Assembly (NCBI GenBank): GCA_033764445.1 | Contig: JANRIZ010000015.1 | Coordinates: 1-37,788 of the forward strand | Origin: JANRIZ01 sp033764445 | Lineage (GTDB): Bacteria; Verrucomicrobiota; Verrucomicrobiia; JAWXBN01 | DNA: 37,788 nt | Reading direction: 5' to 3' | Shown: piece by piece, positions 33,014-37,788 of the stretch | Position numbering within the stretch: position 1 is the first letter of the stretch | Layout of the letters: each line of letters starts with the position of its first letter | Made by a program: the position numbers and the translations under genes | The notes under the pieces: generated by a model | The model's database searches: none | What the model was told of the DNA's origin: nothing | Seen by the model: only the letters and a program-made list of their open reading frames with translations

Positions 33014-35446
33014 TCACCAACGTACAGGGGCCAGCGAAGCCCTGTCAATACAGGGCCGGACATAACGTTTGTCCGCGGCGGACCGCTCCCGTTGCTTTTC
33101 AATGAGATGTTTTTCCCTGAAAACTTCCGCCTGGACGGGGTCCCACGGCGGTACCGGGACGCGCCCCTCCAGAAGGCTCACGACCTGTTCGTATTTGGTT
33201 TTTTCCAGCCCGGCAATATCAAACCAGGCCTGTTTGATTGTGACTTCCGGACGGAGCGGGACAAAATCAATCTGCAGCCCGCGGCGGATCCGTGTGGAGG
33301 CGTTGGGCGTGGGCGCATGCCACGTTTTTCCGGAATAGACACCGGCGGTGCCGGCAGGGCCCATGTTGAACCGGGACAGACGCCGGAAATTCAGATCATC
33401 CGGTGTGAGTTGGTGGGGTGAGGGAAAAAGTTCGGGGCCAAGATTCCAGCGGTCGGTTCCCACCGCCACGCACAGGGGTCCGTTCTCAAGGGTCATCTCC
33501 TCAAAATTCACCCACACGCAGGCAAAGGCATTTGCCCCGGACTGAGGAACCGGAACATCCGAATAGATGACATGGTCCACATGAAAAATGATGTTCCCCC
33601 TGTCCCAGTCGGCCTTCTCGGTTGAATTCGGCGGCGTGGCCACGAGATGATAGCTGGCCAGCTGACAGTCCCCCAGAACGGCGCGTGCCGCGGCGAGTGT
33701 CACCGGGTGTGTCGCCAGTTCCGCAAATGCCTTTGACAGATACATGTCGGGGCCCATCAGATAACGCGGCGGATAATGACCCCACCCCATCTCCGGGTCC
33801 TCGTAAAGTTTGCGCCAGTCCTCCAGACAGCGTCCCAGAAGGGCGGAGGACGCATAGGGCGGAAGAATTCCGGCCTTTTCCCGGGCGATGATCCCGAGTG
33901 CCTCCTTGATTTCTGGGGTTTCAATGTTTTCAACCATTGTGTTTTTCTGGCCTTGATCAGTTTGATTTTGATCAAAGACTATGATTTTTTTTGCTTCCTT
34001 CAATGCTCCGGCATCCTCGAATTTCTTGTAAAATTCATCCAGCGGATAACAGCCCGAACGCAGTCCGTTGCGCGGGGCGGTCGTGCAGTCGCTGAAGGTC
34101 CGGCAGATGAGACGCGTCTCCATTTTTCCGTTCCGGGTCGCGTCGGCCAGAACCCCCGGATAGGAAAGAACCATGCGTCCGATTCCGACGATATCCACAT
34201 GCCCCTGCCGCACATAGTGCTGGGCCACATGGGGCATGTATTCCTGAAGATAGGAATATGCGGACCCCACAACGATCATCGAGGGCGCCTTCGATTTGAG
34301 GAATTTGACGGCGTTGATCTGCCGGGCCACGCCCGCGAGCGGATCCTCGTGGGGCTGGTACCCGTCCGAGGGGGGATACGCGGCGGGGCGCTGGATATGG
34401 GGATTATAATACGGACTCCCCGCGGAAAAATTCACGAGCCCTATCCCCAGGGTCCGGAGCAGTTCCACAAATTGCACCGTTTCAGTCAGGTCCATCTCCA
34501 CCGGATTGTCGGGATTGATCCCGAAGGCATAACGATAGGGGAGACAATGGGAGTAATCCTCAGGCATGCCCGGTCCGAGTTTTCCCTGTTCCGCCAGTGC
34601 CGGATTGGGTTTGAACGGCACAAAGTCAAAGGCACTCAGCCTCACCCCGATGCCCAGACCCGGCACACGGCAGCGGATCCCGGAAACAATTTCCCGGAGG
34701 ATGCGGGTCCGGTTCTCAAAACTCCCGCCAAAGGGTCCGGGCCGCGTATGCGCCCCAAGAAATTCATGCAGAAGGTATCCATGGCAGTGCTTGATATCCA
34801 CAAAATCCGCACCCGCCTCCGCCGCAATTTGCGCCGCCGACACGTATTGGTCGATCAAACGACGGATCGCGTCATCGGTGAGGATCTGGTCATCGCCCTG
34901 GACATTGAATTTTCTGTCGAGAATCGGGTGACGGAACGCAATGCGGGATTCCCAGCGTTTTTTGTCGTTGGGTCTGCAGAAACGTCCGGAATGGGTGAGT
35001 TGAAAACCAATGACCAGATCATCGGTGCTGCCGAACTTTTCACGATGCGCGGCCACCAACGCCTCGCGGATCCCGGCAATCCCGGCCTTGTTGGTTTCAT
35101 TGATGATGATCTGGTTGGTATTGGCCCGGCCTTCGGGACAGACCGCCATCGCCTCCCCTCCCCAGATGAGTTTCGCACCACTCTCACCGAAGCGCTTCCA
35201 TCGGCGCACAATCAGATCGGTGACCCCGCCACTGGTGGTCCCGTCCCATCCTTCCATGGGCTGGATGGCCCAGCGATTGCCGATGGTTCTTGAACCCCAT
35301 TTGAGCGGCTGGCACAGGGGAGAGTCGCCGTGGAGGGCGATGGAATCCTCGCAGTGGAGATCAATGTTCAGTGCACGGACATGGGCGCGAAAATCTTCGA
35401 CAGTCTTCAGCGTTGCCAGGCGGACGATTTTCAGGGGTGTTGTCAT
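33014..35446 (-). CDS. Fusion: NADH:flavin oxidoreductase + phytanoyl-CoA dioxygenase-like domain
   Basis: One 810-residue chain with two unrelated enzyme parts. Residues about 45-455 form an Old-Yellow-Enzyme-type FMN barrel (NRWAIQPMEGWDGT, IGFQLTHSGRF, IKHCHGYLLHEFLGAHTRPG, FGGSFENRTRI, VGIGRMVLSYP). Three cysteines (C448, C454, C466) near its end could bind an iron-sulfur cluster, although spacing is not canonical. Residues about 540-730 match PhyH-type Fe(II)/2-oxoglutarate dioxygenases: H622-V-D624, LENGPLCVAVGTDRW, distal H710 (GKTWHAPTPN) and R721. The linker at 472-540 is low-GC DNA with an internal Met504. The stop is 6 bases before the GTG of the dehydrogenase gene. Reaction and substrate unknown; the reductase could serve a different step than the dioxygenase. 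Confidence 0.85.
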   Translation of the reverse strand: MTTPLKIVRLATLKTVEDFRAHVRALNIDLHCEDSIALHGDSPLCQPLKWGSRTIGNRWAIQPMEGWDGTTSGGVTDLIVRRWKRFGESGAKLIWGGEAMAVCPEGRANTNQIIINETNKAGIAGIREALVAAHREKFGSTDDLVIGFQLTHSGRFCRPNDKKRWESRIAFRHPILDRKFNVQGDDQILTDDAIRRLIDQYVSAAQIAAEAGADFVDIKHCHGYLLHEFLGAHTRPGPFGGSFENRTRILREIVSGIRCRVPGLGIGVRLSAFDFVPFKPNPALAEQGKLGPGMPEDYSHCLPYRYAFGINPDNPVEMDLTETVQFVELLRTLGIGLVNFSAGSPYYNPHIQRPAAYPPSDGYQPHEDPLAGVARQINAVKFLKSKAPSMIVVGSAYSYLQEYMPHVAQHYVRQGHVDIVGIGRMVLSYPGVLADATRNGKMETRLICRTFSDCTTAPRNGLRSGCYPLDEFYKKFEDAGALKEAKKIIVFDQNQTDQGQKNTMVENIETPEIKEALGIIAREKAGILPPYASSALLGRCLEDWRKLYEDPEMGWGHYPPRYLMGPDMYLSKAFAELATHPVTLAAARAVLGDCQLASYHLVATPPNSTEKADWDRGNIIFHVDHVIYSDVPVPQSGANAFACVWVNFEEMTLENGPLCVAVGTDRWNLGPELFPSPHQLTPDDLNFRRLSRFNMGPAGTAGVYSGKTWHAPTPNASTRIRRGLQIDFVPLRPEVTIKQAWFDIAGLEKTKYEQVVSLLEGRVPVPPWDPVQAEVFREKHLIEKQRERSAADKRYVRPCIDRASLAPVRW

Positions 35447-35485
35447 ACTTGATTCCAGGTGTTGGTTCGTTTGGGGATTGCACCC

Positions 35486-36442
35486 TCAAAGACGCGGGGA
35501 AAGGTGGGCGACCATCTGATCCAGACGGGCCAGAATGTCCGCGAGAATGGCGGTATCCGAATCCGGGCGGACGACTCCACGCGGATGTGTCGTCGGACAG
35601 GCGATCAGACCCCTGAGTTTCAGAAACTGGGCGGCATTGTGTTTGTAACCGGGCACCTTGGGACGGAAGGCGAGGAATCCCAAATACTGCAGAAGGTCAT
35701 TGAGCGCATAAAATCCCGGGTCCTGCTTTTCCCAAAGGCGATCCCTTAGGGCAAACGCCTCGGGATGGAATGCGGAAAGTCCCAGCAGGTAATCGCTTCC
35801 GTACATGACCATGTCAATGGCCAGATCGTTGCCGGTAAAGAGCATGAATTCGGGGCGCTCGCGTTCCTTGAGTGCCAGCCGCTCCCATTCCAATTCCCGT
35901 TCCAGGGATGAATGCTTCATGCCGTGCAGGGAGGGAATCTGCATGAGACGCGAGACGGTCTCCAGGTCAAAAATGCGGCCGAACGGAACGAACATCTCCC
36001 CCAGTTCGAATGCGAAAAATGAAGGACAGAAGGCACCGACCTGACGGTGCAGTTCCACCAGCTGGTCCGGGCTCATGTTTTTGGTCTGCGTGCACGGGAA
36101 CAAAATGGGTGTTCCCCCATGCCCCTGAATCGCCTCGATCTGGGCACGGTAAAGCGCCAGGGCCTCCCCCGGCTGTCCCTCGATGAAGGCACCGGCGACA
36201 AACGGCCGACCCTGCGACAGCTCCCGGACACAGCCCAGCACCTCGGCTTTCTGGTGTTCCTCCAGCAGATTGACAAACCCGGTATCCATGTTGACAGCCG
36301 GGGTGAGTCCCGCGTTGTAGGTGCGGTTGACCAGTGTCCGGAACCCCTCCCAATCAATCCGGTCCTCCGTCAGAAACGGCAGCAACACGGCGGAATAGGA
36401 CTTGATCCTGCGTCCGGGCCGGATTTTCCGGGTGAGAGTCAT
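35486..36442 (-). CDS. DapA-family (dihydrodipicolinate synthase-like) lyase/aldolase
   Basis: 318-residue TIM-barrel protein of the N-acetylneuraminate lyase / DapA superfamily. Schiff-base lysine K176 is retained in SLHGMKHSSLERE, and the GTTGE-like loop reads NMDTGF (51-56). The usual YN-x-P tyrosine motif is missing; the aligned segment reads FFAFELGEMFVPFGRI (about 142-156). This subgroup is known to me only as uncharacterised DapA-like proteins. It probably cleaves or dehydrates a keto-sugar acid in the pathway encoded downstream. ATG at 36442 (MTLTRKI) is preferred; ATG at 36466 would overlap the predicted operator. First gene of the operon. Confidence 0.82.
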   Translation of the reverse strand: MTLTRKIRPGRRIKSYSAVLLPFLTEDRIDWEGFRTLVNRTYNAGLTPAVNMDTGFVNLLEEHQKAEVLGCVRELSQGRPFVAGAFIEGQPGEALALYRAQIEAIQGHGGTPILFPCTQTKNMSPDQLVELHRQVGAFCPSFFAFELGEMFVPFGRIFDLETVSRLMQIPSLHGMKHSSLERELEWERLALKERERPEFMLFTGNDLAIDMVMYGSDYLLGLSAFHPEAFALRDRLWEKQDPGFYALNDLLQYLGFLAFRPKVPGYKHNAAQFLKLRGLIACPTTHPRGVVRPDSDTAILADILARLDQMVAHLSPRL

Positions 36443-36464
36443 CACATCTGAAGAAGAGCATTTC

Positions 36465-36484
36465 ATATATGATATACGATATAT
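36465..36484. promoter_or_regulatory. AT-rich imperfect palindrome, probable GntR operator
   Basis: ATATAT-GA-TATA-CG-ATATAT is symmetric at 16 of 20 positions and stands out as a pure AT island in GC-rich DNA. It lies between the divergent DapA-like and gntR genes, at the presumed promoter of the former and just upstream of the -35 of the latter. ATATATGAT also recurs as a direct repeat at a 14-base offset (36465 and 36479). Both arrangements fit binding of a GntR-family dimer. Confidence 0.65.
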
Positions 36485-36492
36485 GATTTGTC

Positions 36493-36521
36493 TTGTGCTG
36501 CAAGTCCTTTTTGTCCACAAT
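36493..36521 (+). promoter_or_regulatory. Predicted promoter of gntR
   Basis: TTGTGC (36493-36498), a 17-base spacer and CACAAT (36516-36521). The -10 ends 6 bases before the ATG at 36528, again a leaderless arrangement. Confidence 0.5.
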
Positions 36522-36527
36522 CACCGC

Positions 36528-37208
36528 ATGATCTCCCCCCCCACCAAACAGCAGGCGGTTTACCGGCACCTGCGGGGACAGATCATGAAGGCCCGCCTCC
36601 GGCCCGGCCAGCGTCTGGTCATCGATGACATCGCCCGGGAACAGGGGATCAGCGCCATCCCCGTGCGTGAGGCCATCAAACTCCTGGAGGCCGAGCACCT
36701 GGTGGACTGTATCCCGCATGCCGGGGCCCGGGTCACCTCGGTGACTCCTCAAAACGTCCTGGAAACCTTCCTCATTCTTGAAAATCTTGAGGCTGTCGCC
36801 GTGTCCCAGCTGACGCCGGTCTATACCGATGTCCTCCATGAGGAACTGTCCTCCCTGGTCCGGAAAATGGATGATTCCCTCGGAAAAGACGACCCCGAAT
36901 CATGGTCACGCCTGAACATCGAATTCCACAGGACCATGGCCAAACAGACGGGGATGCCGATGCTTCTGGAAATGACGGAACGGGCCCTGGATTGCTGGGA
37001 CCGGATCCGCCTGCTGTATTTCAAAAACCAGATGACCGGACACCTCACCCGACCCCAATCCGAACATCATGCCCTCATCAAAGCCCTGTCAAAACGGGAT
37101 TCCGCCAGGGCGGATGTCCTCATTCGCAGGCATAACCAGTCGGCGCTCAAATTTTGCCTGTCCCTGATCGACAAAAAGGCCAACACAACACCCCCGGCAC
37201 TCCCATGA
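36528..37208 (+). CDS. GntR-family transcriptional regulator (FCD subfamily)
   Basis: 226-residue repressor-type regulator. The winged helix-turn-helix domain (about 8-70) reads KQQAVYRHLRGQIMKARLRPGQRL, then REQGISAIPVREAIKLLEAEHLVD. The all-helical FCD effector domain (about 85-215) keeps likely metal or ligand residues (FHRTMAKQTG, SEHHALIKALSKRD, RRHNQSALKF). FCD regulators usually sense sugar acids or organic acids. It is divergent from the five-gene catabolic operon, with the probable operator between them, and its stop overlaps the next start (ATGA). ATG at 36528 is chosen because the domain begins right after it. Confidence 0.92.
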   Translation: MISPPTKQQAVYRHLRGQIMKARLRPGQRLVIDDIAREQGISAIPVREAIKLLEAEHLVDCIPHAGARVTSVTPQNVLETFLILENLEAVAVSQLTPVYTDVLHEELSSLVRKMDDSLGKDDPESWSRLNIEFHRTMAKQTGMPMLLEMTERALDCWDRIRLLYFKNQMTGHLTRPQSEHHALIKALSKRDSARADVLIRRHNQSALKFCLSLIDKKANTTPPALP

Positions 37209-37788
37209 AGACACACGAGGAAATCCTCGCAATCAAAAAATCACGGATTCACCAGCTCCATCGCTTCGACCTCCGAAGGACTGCGCTCATTGTCGTGGAT
37301 ATGCAGCGCGGGTTTCTCGATCCGCAAGCCTCCTTGTGCGTTCCTCCGGGACGGGATCTGATCCCCCCACTGAGGGGGTTGATCGACGTGTGCCGCACGC
37401 ATCAGGTGCCTGTTTTCTACACCGCCTTCCTGGCCTCGCCACTGGTCCCGACGCTGCGCGGCGATCCTTTCGGACCCGAACACCTTCCCCCCCAGGCAGG
37501 GCAGCCGACGGGATGGGGCCACCCGTCGGGCAACTGCCAGTACGGCATGCAGGGTCCGGAAAGCCCGGAAATCACACCCGAACTGATGCCGCGCCCCGAT
37601 GAGATGGTCATCCAGGGATATTCCCTCGACAAATTCTACGGCACACCCCTTGACCATGTGTTGCGGGCACGGGACATCCGTTACCTGATCTTCACCGGAA
37701 TCATGGCCGATCTGTGTGTGGCCTCCACCCTCTTCAGTGCCGCAACCCGGGAATACCGGGTGACTGTCCTGCGCGATGGCATCGCCAC
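37205..37788 (+). CDS. Isochorismatase-family cysteine hydrolase (3' end outside window)
   Basis: The open frame runs off the end after 194 codons. The catalytic triad of the isochorismatase-like family is complete: D32 (ALIVVDMQRGF), K143 (SLDKFYGTPL) and C171 (ADLCVASTLFSA). An insert of about 35 residues between strands (GDPFGPEHLPPQAGQPTGWG) is longer than in small members. Such enzymes hydrolyse amides, ureido groups or related bonds. The ATG overlaps the gntR stop, so the two are coupled. Its product may relate to the pathway controlled by GntR; this is context only. Confidence 0.85.
   Translation, partial: MKTHEEILAIKKSRIHQLHRFDLRRTALIVVDMQRGFLDPQASLCVPPGRDLIPPLRGLIDVCRTHQVPVFYTAFLASPLVPTLRGDPFGPEHLPPQAGQPTGWGHPSGNCQYGMQGPESPEITPELMPRPDEMVIQGYSLDKFYGTPLDHVLRARDIRYLIFTGIMADLCVASTLFSAATREYRVTVLRDGIA

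Noticed and set aside
31796..35293. Two long plus-strand frames opposite the dehydrogenase and the fusion gene (31796-33421, 33776-35293)
   Set aside because: Antisense shadows; the opposite strand carries clear catalytic motifs throughout.
33014..35446. Frameshift artefact creating the reductase-dioxygenase fusion
   Set aside because: The frame is open through both domains and the linker with no shift; loss of a stop codon remains possible and is reported as a finding.

Overview
The window is GC-rich, gene-dense chromosomal DNA from a Gram-negative bacterium, most likely of the Planctomycetes-Verrucomicrobia-Chlamydiae group and probably Verrucomicrobiota. The best pointer is the small protein at 16443-16886, which matches from memory a conserved family (Minf_1886 / plancto-verrucomicrobial hypothetical) almost confined to that group. 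Split glycine decarboxylase subunits, many exported proteins, and polysaccharide-type enzymes beside Gfo/Idh/MocA dehydrogenases fit this. I see no tRNA, rRNA, CRISPR array, transposase or phage gene.

Layout. Bases 1-6625 (+) are a heavy-metal, probably Cu(I)/Ag(I), export island: a truncated SO_0444-type permease, a DUF2490-type beta-barrel protein, a small exported protein with 12 cysteines, a CusB-like lipoprotein adaptor with a metal-binding domain, and a CusA-like RND pump with the three substrate methionines. Bases 6851-9032 (-) hold an FAD/NAD(P)H oxidoreductase and an MscS channel with a duplicated membrane module. Bases 9102-16162 (+) hold yggS, an orphan GspF/PilC protein, an exported MORN-repeat protein, an MFS transporter, an M14-type metallopeptidase and rpsA with a long leader and a clear terminator. 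Bases 16443-19218 (-) hold the Minf_1886 protein, a 46-residue membrane protein translationally coupled to it, and a DUF255 thioredoxin-fold protein. An exported acylphosphatase (+) is divergent from the last of these. Bases 19856-24864 (-) hold arsC and the glycine cleavage genes gcvT-gcvH-gcvPA-gcvPB. An unknown secreted protein (+) and a UbiD-type decarboxylase (-) follow.

The last 10 kb (27337-37788) looks like one carbohydrate or modified-sugar catabolic locus. A five-gene minus-strand operon runs DapA-like lyase/aldolase, a flavin oxidoreductase fused to a phytanoyl-CoA-dioxygenase-like domain, a Gfo/Idh/MocA dehydrogenase, a GH2 beta-mannosidase-like hydrolase and a heparinase-II/III-like protein. 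Divergent from it are a GntR/FCD repressor and an isochorismatase-family hydrolase cut by the window end. An AT-rich imperfect palindrome in the divergent region is the obvious operator. The flavoenzyme-dioxygenase fusion and the pathway around it are the strongest candidate for something undescribed.

Regulation. Several genes have promoter-like -35/-10 pairs whose -10 ends only 6-10 bases before the start codon and often no Shine-Dalgarno sequence (gcvT, yggS, the MORN gene, gntR, the M14 gene and others). This suggests frequent leaderless transcripts. rpsA, the Cys-rich gene and the FAD oxidoreductase have ordinary ribosome binding sites.
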